Notes: a model not told the origin generated them from the letters alone. Shown: positions 25,778 to 35,506, counted from the first letter of the stretch. The stretch is 64,000 bases of DNA from an uncultured Eubacterium sp. (GCA_958446835.1 CAUCXT010000003.1:59353-123352); one strand, 5' to 3'. Made by a program: numbers and translations.

Positions 25778-27814
25778 TTACTTATAGAATGATGCCGCAT
25801 AATCAAAATATGGTCTCAGCATATACTGGTTATTCACCTGTTTAACCGCAAGCGTTCTTCTGGTAACATATCCTTCGAGCTTATCCAAATATTCCTGACT
25901 TGATATGCTTGAATCGGCAACGCCTGTAAGCCCCTTCTCCCAGCTCGCCGTAAGTGTAGGATCCAACAGGTATTTTATTGACGCCGCCACAACATCATAT
26001 ATCATCTCTCCAAGGAGTGTAGGTGTGATAATCTGGGTTTTGCCGTTAAGCTTGATGTAGCCCTTGTCGATAAGCTTTTTCAATATCTCGGCACGCGTCG
26101 CGCTCGTTCCGATACCGCTGCCTTTTATCTGTGCCCTAAGCTCCTCATCCTCGATAAGCTGTCCCGCATTCTCCATCGCAAGAATCAGCGAACCGGAATT
26201 GTATCTCTTAGGAGGTGATGTCTTTCCTTCTTTGACAAAAAATTCTCCTGCCTGTATTACGTCACCCTTCTTTAACTTCTGTAAAAGCTCAAGCATTGCC
26301 GCATCACATTTTACATCCTCTGTCTCATCATCATTGTTCTTATTTCCCTTGCTCTGCGAAGCAGGTATACCCGCTACCTTAAGATAGCCCTCCGATATGA
26401 GCACCTTGAAGCTCGAAAAAAGGCTTTCTGTATCCTTTTTCATAACAATCGCAACCTTCTGGTATACAGCAGGCGGATAGAATATCGCAAGAAATCTCTT
26501 TACAATGGCATCATACACCTTGAGAGCCATTGCCGAAAGTCCCCTCACAGCCCCGGTCTGTCCTGTCGGTATGATTGCATAATGGTCTGTAATCTGCTTG
26601 TCATTCGTGTACTTCGTCTTAGCTATTGTCTTATAGCTGTCGCCCGAAAGAATCTCCGCTGCATACCCGGCGGCAGGCTCATATCCTCTAAGCCCATTTA
26701 TATTTTTATATATCTCCTTCGCAACAGCCGTGGATAAAACTCTCGCGTCTGTTCTCGGATATGTAACAAGCTTCTTTTCATATAGCTCCTGAGTTATCCT
26801 CAGTGTCTCATCAGGACTTATCTTAAATAATCTTGAGCACTCATTCTGAAGCTCTGCAAGATTAAACAAAAGTGGTGCGCTCTTGTTCTCCTTCTTCTTT
26901 TCAAGTCCTGTTATTACAAGGTTCGTTGGCGGAGCAACTCTTAGATTTCGCGATGTATCAGGCATTTTCATTTCTGCTATCTGTTCGATAAGTGCCCTCG
27001 CGTCCTCCTCCTTGTTAAATCCGTTCTCCTTGTACAGCTTAGGAGAGGCAAAATATTTTGAGCCCTCCACAGCACGCCACTCAGCCTCAAAGCCACTTCC
27101 ACCTAAGCTGCACTTAGCCAGCACCCTGTAAAACGGAGTTTCCACGAACTGTCTGATTTCCCTCTCGCGTTTTACTATCATGCCCTGCACGCAGGTCATA
27201 ACGCGTCCTACCGCTATAACAGTGCCCTTCTGAAGCTTCAGGTAATTGGAGATAGTATTCCCATATTTCAGGGTTAGAACACGCGAAAAATTGATACCCA
27301 TAAGGTAATCCTCCTTCGCGCGCAGATATGCCGCATCCGCAAGGCTGTCATATTCAGATAAATCCTTCGCCTCGCGTATTCCCCTTAAAATCTCCTCCTC
27401 AGTCTGTGAGTCTATCCACACACGTCTTCTTTCCTTGCCCTCAACATGAGCCTGTTGTTCGACAAGCCTGTAGATATATTCTCCCTCACGTCCGGAGTCC
27501 GTACATACATATATTGTATCTACATCAGGACGATTAAGGAGCCCTGAAACAATATCAAACTGCTTTTTTACTCCTTCGATAACCTCATACTTCCACTCAG
27601 TCGGAATAAAAGGCAGTGTATCAAGACTCCATCTTTTAAGCGCCGGGTCATAACATTCCGGATAGCTCATTGTGACAAGGTGTCCAACACACCATGTCAC
27701 AACAGCCTCATCCGATTCAACGTATCCATCACGGCGCACTGTATTATATTTTAATGCCTTGGCAAACTCCTGTGCCACACTAGGCTTCTCTGCTATAAAT
27801 AAAGCTTTACCCAT
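25778..27814 (-). CDS. topB: DNA topoisomerase III
   Basis: A 678-residue type IA topoisomerase. The TOPRIM start 'KALFIAEKPSVAQEFAKAL' and 'IYVCTDSGREGEYIYRLV' give the acidic metal residues; the active-site Tyr is in 'KLVTYPRTDARVLS' and 'GIGTSATRAEILKKLIDKG' is the conserved later motif. It lacks a C-terminal zinc-finger tail, so it is of the TopB length rather than TopA. It decatenates DNA in replication or segregation. Same strand as and 72 bases after yfbR. Confidence 0.94.
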   Translation of the reverse strand: MGKALFIAEKPSVAQEFAKALKYNTVRRDGYVESDEAVVTWCVGHLVTMSYPECYDPALKRWSLDTLPFIPTEWKYEVIEGVKKQFDIVSGLLNRPDVDTIYVCTDSGREGEYIYRLVEQQAHVEGKERRRVWIDSQTEEEILRGIREAKDLSEYDSLADAAYLRAKEDYLMGINFSRVLTLKYGNTISNYLKLQKGTVIAVGRVMTCVQGMIVKREREIRQFVETPFYRVLAKCSLGGSGFEAEWRAVEGSKYFASPKLYKENGFNKEEDARALIEQIAEMKMPDTSRNLRVAPPTNLVITGLEKKKENKSAPLLFNLAELQNECSRLFKISPDETLRITQELYEKKLVTYPRTDARVLSTAVAKEIYKNINGLRGYEPAAGYAAEILSGDSYKTIAKTKYTNDKQITDHYAIIPTGQTGAVRGLSAMALKVYDAIVKRFLAIFYPPAVYQKVAIVMKKDTESLFSSFKVLISEGYLKVAGIPASQSKGNKNNDDETEDVKCDAAMLELLQKLKKGDVIQAGEFFVKEGKTSPPKRYNSGSLILAMENAGQLIEDEELRAQIKGSGIGTSATRAEILKKLIDKGYIKLNGKTQIITPTLLGEMIYDVVAASIKYLLDPTLTASWEKGLTGVADSSISSQEYLDKLEGYVTRRTLAVKQVNNQYMLRPYFDYAASFYK

Positions 27815-27886
27815 GTATCATACTCCAATAAAAATTGACCCGGTCAACATTCATACCCATCCGTATCAAAATAAAGCCAAAGCCAC

Positions 27887-28471
27887 CTATTTTGACTCAT
27901 CGAGTGTAAGACCATACGCCTGAATAAAATGCTCCACAAAAAAGTTGACCTCAGGAAGCTTCATGTCCAGAATTGACTGCAGCGTTGTCTCCTCCGCCTT
28001 CAAAAAATCCTGATTTCCCATAGAGCGCTCCTCAATGCACTTAACAAGAGCCGACAGCTTATCCGCCGCCTTGACATACAGCCAAAGAACCGCTTCCTTC
28101 TCTGTATCCTGCAATACCGGCTCATAGTAAGCCCTCATCTCCTCCGGAAGTCCTTCTAACAGTTCATCCTTAGCCACGCTCTCAACCTCTTTATATGCAT
28201 GGCGTATGAGAGGATTGTAGTACTTTACAGGGGTCGGCATATCTCCCGTGATAATCTCCGTGGCATCATGGTACATTCCCATTATGGCAAGTCTGTCCGC
28301 ATTCAAGCTGCCACCAAAATACACATTGTTGATTACGCCAAGCGCATGCGCTATCATGGCAACATCCAGACTGTGCTCACATATATTCTCTGTTCTGGTA
28401 TTTCTCATAAGTCCCCAGCGGTTGATATATTTCATTCTCCCCATCAGGGCAAAAAACTGATTTTCTTTCAT
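27887..28471 (-). CDS. yfbR: 5'-deoxynucleotidase, YfbR-like HD protein
   Basis: A 194-residue protein collinear with E. coli YfbR: 'FFALMGRMKYINRWGLMRNT', 'ENICEHSLDVAMIAHAL', 'MGMYHDATEIITGDMPTPVK'. The HD metal site is His in EHS, HD in MYHDA and the later Asp in 'VKAADKLSALVK'. It removes phosphate from deoxynucleoside 5'-monophosphates (family knowledge). Located 17 bases downstream of metH and probably co-transcribed. Confidence 0.9.
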   Translation of the reverse strand: MKENQFFALMGRMKYINRWGLMRNTRTENICEHSLDVAMIAHALGVINNVYFGGSLNADRLAIMGMYHDATEIITGDMPTPVKYYNPLIRHAYKEVESVAKDELLEGLPEEMRAYYEPVLQDTEKEAVLWLYVKAADKLSALVKCIEERSMGNQDFLKAEETTLQSILDMKLPEVNFFVEHFIQAYGLTLDESK

Positions 28472-28488
28472 CTATCTATATTCTCTTT

Positions 28489-30924
28489 CTATTCACCAAA
28501 TACTTCTCTCGCAGCTGCGACGGTATCCATGGCATCCTTGGCATAATAATCTGCGCCAATCTGCTTTGCATACTCAGGTGTGAGCACTGCACCGCCTACT
28601 ACAATCTTGCATTCGACCTTGTGCTCATGAAGCAGCTCAATCGTCTTTTCCATGCTCACAAGTGTTGTTGTCATAAGCGCGGACAGACCTACAAGCTTCG
28701 CCTTGTGCTCTATCGCCGCATTCACAACAGTCATATAGTCGACATCCTTGCCAAGGTCTATAACCGTGTAGCCGTAATTCTCAAGAATTACCTTCACTAT
28801 ATTCTTTCCTATATCGTGGACATCGCCCTTTACCGTCGCCATAACAATCTTTCCCTTGCTTACAGGTGTCTTGTTATCAGCCGCAAGCTTCTTTTTGATA
28901 ACCTCGAATGATGCCTGTGTAACCTCCGCCGCAAGAATAAGCTGAGGCAGGAATACCTTTCCCTTCTCAAAATTCTTGCCGATACGGTCAAGTGCCGGTA
29001 TGAGCGTTCCATTGATTATATCAAGAGCTTCCATGTGCTCAAGCATCTCTGCCGTAAGTCTGGCACCATCATTCTTAAGTCCGTTCTCAACAGCGTAGGC
29101 AAGTGTTCCCTTCTCAGGTGCTCCACCAGCGGCTGAATCTGAGGCGGAAGTGCTCTTAGCCGCAGCCTCCGGCTTTCCTGCCTTCACAGGTGTATATCCG
29201 TTATATGCCTGAATATAGTCCATGGAGTTGCGGTCTATACCGGTTAAAAGTCTGTAAGCGCGCACTGCCCCTGTCATGGAAACCACGTTAGGGTTGATAA
29301 TCGGAAGTGTAAGTCCATAGGTTAACGCCATGGCAAGGAAATTCTGATTCACAAGCTCTCTGTACGGAAGTCCGAATGAGATATTCGACACTCCAAGAAC
29401 TGTATTAAGCCCTAACTCATAATGTACGGCATGAAGCGCATTCAGCGTCTCCATCACGCCGTCCTGCTCTGCGGAGGCGGTGAGAGTTAAACAGTCGATA
29501 AACACATTCTCCTTAGGTATTCCGATTGCAAGCGCCCTGTCAAGAATCTTCTTTGCAATGGCTACACGCTCAGGTGCAGTCTTTGGTATTCCGTTCTCAT
29601 CAAGTGTAAGACCTACCACGCAGGCTCCATACTTTTTGACTAGCGGCAGAACATTGTTGAGGGAATTTTCCTCACCGTTTACTGAATTGACAATCGGCTT
29701 ACCGCAATATATCCTCAGACCTGCCTCTAAAACCTCAGGGATAGTACTGTCAATCTGCAGCGGAACATCGCATACAGACTGGATAGCTCTTATGGCATCA
29801 ATCATCATGCTCTTCTCATCAATCTCCGGGAGCCCGACATTGACATCAAGTATCTCCGCACCACCGTCAATCTGTTCAAGTGCCTGATTCATAATATAAT
29901 CAAGGTTATGATCCTTTAACGCCTGCTTAAATAGCTTCTTTCCTGTAGGATTTATTCTCTCTCCTATTATTCTAGGCTGGTTTATCACAACCGTATTGCT
30001 CGCTGAACATACCGCAGACGGGATGACTCTTTCCTCTCTTACAAATTCCGCGCCGTCAAGAGCCTTCTTAAGCTCCGCTATGTATGCAGGACTTGTACCG
30101 CAGCAGCCACCCATTATGGTTGCACCTATCTGCGCCATCTTTGCCATCTTCGCAGCAAATTCCTGCGGTGTTACATTGTATTCATTGGTCACAGGGTCCG
30201 GAAGTCCTGCATTAGGCTTTACAACAAGCGGAAGCCTTGTATATCTGCCAAGCTCCTCAACAACCGGGTATAACTCATCCGGTCCTAACGAGCAGTTAAC
30301 ACCCAGTGCATCAACTCCAAGTCCCTCCATTGTAAGTGCCATAGAAGATACCTGGCAGCCTGTGAAGGTTCTCATATTCTGTTCAAAGGTCATTGTACAG
30401 ATAATAGGAAGGTCTGTATTCTCCTTCGCAGCGAGCACAGCAGCCTTAAGCTCTAATAAATCCGTCATCGTCTCAAATACAATGACATCCGCCTCACGTC
30501 CCGCGATTACCTGTTCCTTATATATATCGTATGCTTCCTCGAATTTCAAATCTCCTGTAGGCTCAACAAGTCTTCCGATAGGTCCTAAATCAAGTGCAAC
30601 TATGCAGTCTGTCCCCTCGCATGCCTTTCTGGCATTCTCAATTCCCTTCTTCATGACCTGCTCCACTGTGTAGCCACAGCCCTCAAGCTTATATCTGTTG
30701 CCGCCGAAGGTATTGGTATAGATTATATCCGAACCACTCTCAACGTACTGTCTGTGTATTCCGATAAGAAGCTCCTCGTTGGTGAAGGATAACACCTCCG
30801 GTATCTGTCCAAGCTTAAGCCCCGATGCCTGAAGCATGGTTCCCATGGCACCGTCCAACAATATATATTTTTTATCTGCCTTATTTTTCTTTTTAAGTAA
30901 TTCCTTAAACTCCACAGTGTTCAC
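28489..30924 (-). CDS. metH: Cobalamin-dependent methionine synthase core, lacking the activation domain
   Basis: An 811-residue protein with three of the four MetH modules. The homocysteine domain (about 20-290) holds zinc cysteines in 'GVNCSLGP' and 'GGCCGTSPAY'; the methyltetrahydrofolate domain begins 'RIIGERINPTGKK'; the B12 domain has GDVHDIGKN with the cobalt-ligating His at residue 703. The protein stops there, about 330 residues shorter than E. coli MetH. The missing reactivation domain is encoded by the preceding gene, which overlaps it by 20 bases, so the two subunits are coupled. No riboswitch is visible in front of the pair. Confidence 0.94.
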   Translation of the reverse strand: MNTVEFKELLKKKNKADKKYILLDGAMGTMLQASGLKLGQIPEVLSFTNEELLIGIHRQYVESGSDIIYTNTFGGNRYKLEGCGYTVEQVMKKGIENARKACEGTDCIVALDLGPIGRLVEPTGDLKFEEAYDIYKEQVIAGREADVIVFETMTDLLELKAAVLAAKENTDLPIICTMTFEQNMRTFTGCQVSSMALTMEGLGVDALGVNCSLGPDELYPVVEELGRYTRLPLVVKPNAGLPDPVTNEYNVTPQEFAAKMAKMAQIGATIMGGCCGTSPAYIAELKKALDGAEFVREERVIPSAVCSASNTVVINQPRIIGERINPTGKKLFKQALKDHNLDYIMNQALEQIDGGAEILDVNVGLPEIDEKSMMIDAIRAIQSVCDVPLQIDSTIPEVLEAGLRIYCGKPIVNSVNGEENSLNNVLPLVKKYGACVVGLTLDENGIPKTAPERVAIAKKILDRALAIGIPKENVFIDCLTLTASAEQDGVMETLNALHAVHYELGLNTVLGVSNISFGLPYRELVNQNFLAMALTYGLTLPIINPNVVSMTGAVRAYRLLTGIDRNSMDYIQAYNGYTPVKAGKPEAAAKSTSASDSAAGGAPEKGTLAYAVENGLKNDGARLTAEMLEHMEALDIINGTLIPALDRIGKNFEKGKVFLPQLILAAEVTQASFEVIKKKLAADNKTPVSKGKIVMATVKGDVHDIGKNIVKVILENYGYTVIDLGKDVDYMTVVNAAIEHKAKLVGLSALMTTTLVSMEKTIELLHEHKVECKIVVGGAVLTPEYAKQIGADYYAKDAMDTVAAAREVFGE

Positions 30925-31585
30925 CTTTCTTGCGGAACCTGCAGGTGTCCTTCATCATGCACACACTACAGCCACGTCTCTTTCTCTCAATTTCGTAATC
31001 TGAAACACCTATAACCGCCGTAACAGACTTACAGGGAGTCATAAGTCCACCCCCTGTAATGTTAATTCCTATTCTCTTCTGAGCACACAGCACATTCAAA
31101 AAAAGTCCCTGTGTCTCCAGCGGAAAATCACCGTACCCCGGACTGAAACGCCAGGTGGTATATTTACCGGCAAATTCCTTTATAATCTCCTGCTCCGCAA
31201 TATCACACACCTGCTCAACCGCCGCCGAAGCCATGCTGTCCGTGATGACAGCGGAAGCCATACTCCTGACCGACAGCTGCCTTATAAGCCTGTCAACCCC
31301 ATCCGATAATGTCGCTGCGAACAGCACCACGCCACTACAGCCCTCCAAATGCTCCGAAATCGACCTTCCGCACAGCCTTAACGATGTGCCGCACAGCGCG
31401 ATACTGCCCGGCTCACTGCCCTGTCCATCAATTTCAAAATACTTATATGTATACTTTGCGTCAATAACCTCCAAAAGCTTTCTCTCGCAATCAACAGCAA
31501 TATCCGCCGTCTGCTCATCCGGAGCCGATGTGCCGTAGCCTAGGTAACGGAACGCTTCATCTGTATTTATCTTGTCCAGTCTCAT
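30905..31585 (-). CDS. Stand-alone methionine synthase reactivation-domain protein with Cys-rich tail
   Basis: A 226-residue protein corresponding to the SAM-binding reactivation domain of MetH. The SAM-contacting motif is 'WRFSPGYGDFPLETQGLFLN', followed by 'LMTPCKSVTAVIGV'. The C-terminus adds CSVCMMKDTCRFRKKGEHC (C-x2-C-x5-C-x8-C), absent from E. coli MetH and suitable for a Zn or Fe-S site. It would reduce and remethylate inactive cob(II)alamin in the MetH core. Translation of metH begins inside its 3' end. GGGAGG precedes the ATG. Confidence 0.88.
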   Translation of the reverse strand: MRLDKINTDEAFRYLGYGTSAPDEQTADIAVDCERKLLEVIDAKYTYKYFEIDGQGSEPGSIALCGTSLRLCGRSISEHLEGCSGVVLFAATLSDGVDRLIRQLSVRSMASAVITDSMASAAVEQVCDIAEQEIIKEFAGKYTTWRFSPGYGDFPLETQGLFLNVLCAQKRIGINITGGGLMTPCKSVTAVIGVSDYEIERKRRGCSVCMMKDTCRFRKKGEHCGV

Positions 31586-31612
31586 GTGTCCGCCTCCCGC
31601 ACAGCTACAAAA

Positions 31613-32671
31613 TTATTTTACAGAGAACTTATAAATTGTCACAAAGTCAAACGGCACTCCCGCCTTGGCAACCGGCGATTCAAATGCCATGTTATTTACC
31701 GAATCAGGGAAGAACTGGCTCTCAAAGCACACTCCGCCCCTTCTCTCATAGTAGCAGTTTTCCTTTCCCCTCGACTTTCCGGTAAGGAAATTGCCTGTAT
31801 ATATCTGTATACCCGGCATCTGCGTAAATACTTCCATATATCTTCCGCTCTTGCTGTCATAAAGGCTCGCCGCAAGCTCCACCTCACCCTTGTTGTCAAG
31901 AACAAAGTTATGGTCATAACCTCCTGCAAGCACAAGCGGCTCATAATCAGCCTCAATGTCCTTTCCGATAGCCTTAGGCTCCGTGAAATCCATAGGTGTT
32001 CCCTTTACACTTCTGTATTCCCCTGTAGGAATAAGACCTGAATCGGAAGGTGTGAATTCCTTCGCCGCAAGCCACATTTCCTGATTATATACCGTGCCGG
32101 AGGCGTGTCCTGCAAGATTAAAATATGAGTGGTTGGTAGGATTTACTATGGTATCCTCGCCCGCAACTCCTTCATACTCTATAATCACGCTGTCATCCTC
32201 AGTGAGAACATACATAGCCGATATATGAAGCTCACCCGGCATTCCCTGATCTCCATCCGGGCTTATAAGTGAGAATCTCACCGCAAGACCTCTTTCATCC
32301 TCCACAATCTCACTGTTCCATTTTCTTGAGCTGTATCCATCCGGTCCGCTGTGAAGATTGTTCTCGCCATCGTTTATGGCAAGCTGATATTCCTTGCCAT
32401 TTATAACAAAATGTCCCTTCTTAATACGGTTAGCATTACGTCCTACAACAACTCCGAAGTTCTCACCATTTTCCTTCTCATACTGCTCTACATTGTCAAA
32501 TCCAAGAACAACATCGTCAAAATTGCCAGCCCTGTCTGCCACCTCGAGCGACTGAAGCGCCGCGCCAATCTCGATAACCCTCATTCTTGTTCCGTGCTCA
32601 TTCGTCACAGTGTATGAGTACACTGCCTCACCATGACTGTCATGCCCGAATACCTCTTTAATAATTCCCAT
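31613..32671 (-). CDS. galM: Aldose 1-epimerase (galactose mutarotase)
   Basis: A 352-residue enzyme interconverting alpha and beta anomers of galactose or glucose. Motifs are 'VVVGRNANRIKKGHFVING', 'NLHSGPDGYSSRKW' (acid/base His), 'TNHSYFNLAGH' (catalytic His) and 'GYDHNFVLD'; the Glu base is in 'GVCFESQFFPDSVN'. No signal peptide. It lies between flippase and methionine-synthase genes; co-transcription with the latter is likely from the 27-base gap, though no metabolic link is obvious. It fits the galactan/lactose enzymes (GH53, GH2) elsewhere in the window. Confidence 0.93.
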   Translation of the reverse strand: MGIIKEVFGHDSHGEAVYSYTVTNEHGTRMRVIEIGAALQSLEVADRAGNFDDVVLGFDNVEQYEKENGENFGVVVGRNANRIKKGHFVINGKEYQLAINDGENNLHSGPDGYSSRKWNSEIVEDERGLAVRFSLISPDGDQGMPGELHISAMYVLTEDDSVIIEYEGVAGEDTIVNPTNHSYFNLAGHASGTVYNQEMWLAAKEFTPSDSGLIPTGEYRSVKGTPMDFTEPKAIGKDIEADYEPLVLAGGYDHNFVLDNKGEVELAASLYDSKSGRYMEVFTQMPGIQIYTGNFLTGKSRGKENCYYERRGGVCFESQFFPDSVNNMAFESPVAKAGVPFDFVTIYKFSVK

Positions 32672-32695
32672 AATAAAATACCTCCAAATATAATA

Positions 32696-34126
32696 TTATT
32701 TTCTAATTTTAGCCTTAACCATTCCCCATAAATATCCAACGCTCTTTCTGTTGATCACAAGATATATCAAATATACAATAGCCGTTATGACAAAAGCCAG
32801 CCCCGAATGCAGCTTCCAGCATGCATAAGCACAGACAACCACAAGAACAAGCTCCTCAGCCATTCCCACACGCGCTCCTGCCTGTTCAGACGCTTCCCCA
32901 AGCAGTCTTTCAAGATAAATCTGTGAAATAAAATATCTCACACCTATGGAGCAGACCATAAAAAGGATAATCGAATCTATACTGTGCAGACCATACGCAC
33001 CGAAAATCGACAATGCAATGCTCAGTGCCATGGAAATAATGTTGACATACAGTAAAAATCTCTCTTTTCTGAGTACTTTAAAATATGTTGCACACACCAG
33101 GTTCATCTTCCCATCAAAAATACACATTGGCAGCAAAATCGCCATGTACGCAAGGCTGACCTCATACTGCGGAAGCCACAGTTTAAGTATCTCCTTAGCC
33201 GGTATATATACTAAAAATACAACCGGCAGTATCACGTTAAGAACATGCTTGGACATTTCAAAAAGGCTCTTCTGCCTCTTCTCATCAATCTGTCTGAGCG
33301 CCGGGAACAGTACCATTGAGATCTGCGATACAAAAAGTAAAAAGAAATTGGTAAGTGTCAGCGAAAACGAAACCTCACCAAAATCCTCTATCCCCCAATA
33401 TCTGTCTATTATGAATCTTCCCCCACCAAGTATGAGATTGCTGGCTATGTTAGCAATGGTAAGGTTGATACCTATTTTTATACTGTCTAACGCCTCACGC
33501 GCTACTGTACCAAATGCCATTCTCCCGGCAAACACAATCTCACGTCCCTTGTACACACAGTAGAGCATGGCACATAGCTTAGCTAACATATAAAGCCATA
33601 CATAAGTCTTGTAATCGTTGCTTTTTACAATGAAAAGAGCAAGAATGGATACCATGAACACGATCTTGTCAATCATAACGGACATGGAATAAAGCCTTGT
33701 CTCGTTAGCTGCCTGAAACACACATCCAAGATACAATGTCAGATTGTATAACAGCATATACACGGCAGTCATTATGAATACGAACTCTGTGTCGACACCA
33801 TTTCCCGACAAAACAGTCCACAACACAATCCCTATTGCTATGACTGACTGGAATAATGCACCGAACCAGAACTGTCCACCTAACAGCTTCTTATCCATAT
33901 CTTCATACTCTGTTCCGCCAATCTTAAGATATACTCCGTCATTAAGTCCGAAATGGAAAAAACCTGTATACCCTGTATAAAACAGAAAGAGTGACCAATA
34001 TCCATAATTCGCCTTGTCAAAAAACTTAGGCAGAATAAGTGATGTGAGTATACTTAAAAGCAGTGATATTCCCTGTGCCGCAAAAGCATATATAATATTT
34101 CTTAGAATTCTTCGTTCCTGCTTCAT
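32696..34126 (-). CDS. Polysaccharide flippase, Wzx/MATE-like
   Basis: A 476-residue integral membrane protein with about 14 hydrophobic spans, starting 'RRILRNIIYAFAAQGISLLLS', the pattern of Wzx/RfbX-type oligosaccharide flippases (MOP superfamily). It should move lipid-linked glycan across the membrane, but no glycosyltransferase genes lie nearby. Its ATG is five bases from the XRE stop codon, so it is coupled to the regulator and probably controlled by it. Substrate unknown. Confidence 0.85.
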   Translation of the reverse strand: MKQERRILRNIIYAFAAQGISLLLSILTSLILPKFFDKANYGYWSLFLFYTGYTGFFHFGLNDGVYLKIGGTEYEDMDKKLLGGQFWFGALFQSVIAIGIVLWTVLSGNGVDTEFVFIMTAVYMLLYNLTLYLGCVFQAANETRLYSMSVMIDKIVFMVSILALFIVKSNDYKTYVWLYMLAKLCAMLYCVYKGREIVFAGRMAFGTVAREALDSIKIGINLTIANIASNLILGGGRFIIDRYWGIEDFGEVSFSLTLTNFFLLFVSQISMVLFPALRQIDEKRQKSLFEMSKHVLNVILPVVFLVYIPAKEILKLWLPQYEVSLAYMAILLPMCIFDGKMNLVCATYFKVLRKERFLLYVNIISMALSIALSIFGAYGLHSIDSIILFMVCSIGVRYFISQIYLERLLGEASEQAGARVGMAEELVLVVVCAYACWKLHSGLAFVITAIVYLIYLVINRKSVGYLWGMVKAKIRK

Positions 34127-34131
34127 TTTAA

Positions 34132-34428
34132 CTAGTTTTTCTTTTCCTTAAGGGTAACCTCAACCTCGAGTCCGATGCTGTCGGCAACACGTACAATCAT
34201 GTCAAGAGTAGGATTGTACTTACCACTCTCAAGACGGCTTATATTAGGTCTCTGGATTCCTGTATTCTCTGAAATATCTGCCTGTGTAATCTTCTTGGTC
34301 TTGCGATAACGGATGAGCTGCTCAATAAGCTGCTTTCTTGTCTCAAGCTGTATGCTCTCAACCTGCTTCTTATTGGTATTCCTGATTTCCTTATTCTTCT
34401 CTGTCTCATTAACTGTATTCTTAGCCAT
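34132..34428 (-). CDS. Small XRE-family transcriptional regulator
   Basis: A 98-residue protein. Residues 40-95 are a Cro/C1 helix-turn-helix: 'RKTKKITQADISENTGI' and 'QRPNISRLESGKYNPTLDMI'. The N-terminal 35 residues are charged and probably flexible or coiled. GGAGG precedes the ATG. It heads the flippase-galM-MetH run and an inverted repeat over its promoter (34523-34543) suggests autoregulation. Confidence 0.9.
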   Translation of the reverse strand: MAKNTVNETEKNKEIRNTNKKQVESIQLETRKQLIEQLIRYRKTKKITQADISENTGIQRPNISRLESGKYNPTLDMIVRVADSIGLEVEVTLKEKKN

Positions 34429-34500
34429 ATTTTCCTCCGCTTTTGTGCCGGGCTTTCTGCCTGCGGCAAATAGTATTTCCGTATCATTTAGGATTGAATA

Positions 34501-34529
34501 ATATTATCATAATAGAAACCTGTTGTCAA
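34501..34529 (-). promoter_or_regulatory. Sigma-A promoter of the XRE-flippase operon
   Basis: Minus strand perfect TTGACA (34524-34529), 17 bases, TAATAT (34501-34506). Confidence 0.8.
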
Positions 34530-34543
34530 TGTACTATTGACAA
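34523..34543. promoter_or_regulatory. Perfect 8+8 inverted repeat over the -35 box
   Basis: TTGTCAAT, five bases, ATTGACAA, covering the -35 box of the XRE gene promoter. The arrangement is that of a repressor operator; the XRE protein is the obvious candidate. Confidence 0.6.
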
Positions 34544-34615
34544 ATATTTGGCAATTGCACCTGCTCTAATGCCGTACAAATAATTGAATTTCACAATTAT
34601 CTATGCATTACAAAC

Positions 34616-34644
34616 TTGAAATAATCACGGTATTAGAATATAAT
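34616..34644 (+). promoter_or_regulatory. Sigma-A promoter of the DUF975 gene
   Basis: TTGAAA (34616-34621), 17 bases, perfect TATAAT (34639-34644). Confidence 0.8.
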
Positions 34645-34685
34645 AGCAGACAGTATTGTAAATTAGTAACAGAAATGAGGTCTTT

Positions 34686-35492
34686 ATGGGAGAACATTCA
34701 ATATCAAGTATTAAAAAAGCTGCCAAAAGAATATTAGGTTCATATTTTTTCCGCTGTGTACTTGCAAGCTTTATAACAGGAACAGGAATACTTCTTATTT
34801 TTAATTACATATTGGACGGCAGCATGCAGGTCAATAATGCGTTCGATACAGAATCATTTTATCAATCACTGATGTCCGCCTCCTCTGTGGATGAATTTTA
34901 TTCCACAATATATAACCGCATATCATCATTGGTACAGTCCGTAGGATATGATACATATTCGATAATGCTCAGGAGATTCGCCATCGCAAGTATAGTCTCC
35001 TACCTTATTAGACTTATGTACAATTTTCTTGTGGTATATCCATTTGAAGTTGGCAGATGCAGCTTCTACATGGAAGCGCACTGCAAGGAACCAAAGTTCC
35101 GCACACTTATCACTGCCTTTGAAAAAAATTATCTCAACACGGTGCTTATCCAGTTTTTGAGGCGCCTGAAGATTTTCTTATGGTCGCTCTTACTTATCAT
35201 TCCGGGAGTGATAAAAAGCTATGAAACATTTATGGTTCCGTACCTCCTCGCCGAAAATCCGGACATCGACCGCAAGGAAATTTTCGCATTGAGCCGTAGG
35301 ATGATGGATGGAAACAAGATGAACTTATTTATTCTTAACCTTTCCTTCATCGGATGGATGTTCCTGTCAATGCTTACAAGCGGTCTTGCCTACATCTTCT
35401 TTGTCGGTCCATATTATGACGCTTCACTTGCCAACATGGCAATGCGTATAAAAGCGCAGTACAACAACCGGACAGAGGACGCCGCATTTTAA
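34686..35492 (+). CDS. DUF975 family membrane protein
   Basis: A 268-residue protein with about five to six hydrophobic segments. The start 'SISSIKKAAKRILGSYFFR' and 'FEVGRCSFYMEAHCKEP', 'IIPGVIKSYETFMVPYLLAENPDI' and 'ALSRRMMDGNKMNLFIL' are typical of DUF975, an integral membrane family of unknown function in Firmicutes. It has its own promoter and is not followed closely by another gene, so it is probably monocistronic. Confidence 0.85.
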   Translation: MGEHSISSIKKAAKRILGSYFFRCVLASFITGTGILLIFNYILDGSMQVNNAFDTESFYQSLMSASSVDEFYSTIYNRISSLVQSVGYDTYSIMLRRFAIASIVSYLIRLMYNFLVVYPFEVGRCSFYMEAHCKEPKFRTLITAFEKNYLNTVLIQFLRRLKIFLWSLLLIIPGVIKSYETFMVPYLLAENPDIDRKEIFALSRRMMDGNKMNLFILNLSFIGWMFLSMLTSGLAYIFFVGPYYDASLANMAMRIKAQYNNRTEDAAF

Positions 35493-35506
35493 TTTAAAGT
35501 AAAATA

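Noticed and set aside
29996..30673. 225-codon plus-strand frame opposite metH
   Set aside because: It is antisense to the conserved MetH homocysteine domain, has no ribosome site or known family and is Ser/Thr-rich as expected for a shadow frame.
28100..32700. Cobalamin or SAM riboswitch in front of metH
   Set aside because: The reactivation gene is preceded by only 27 bases after galM; no conserved B12 box or SAM core is seen.
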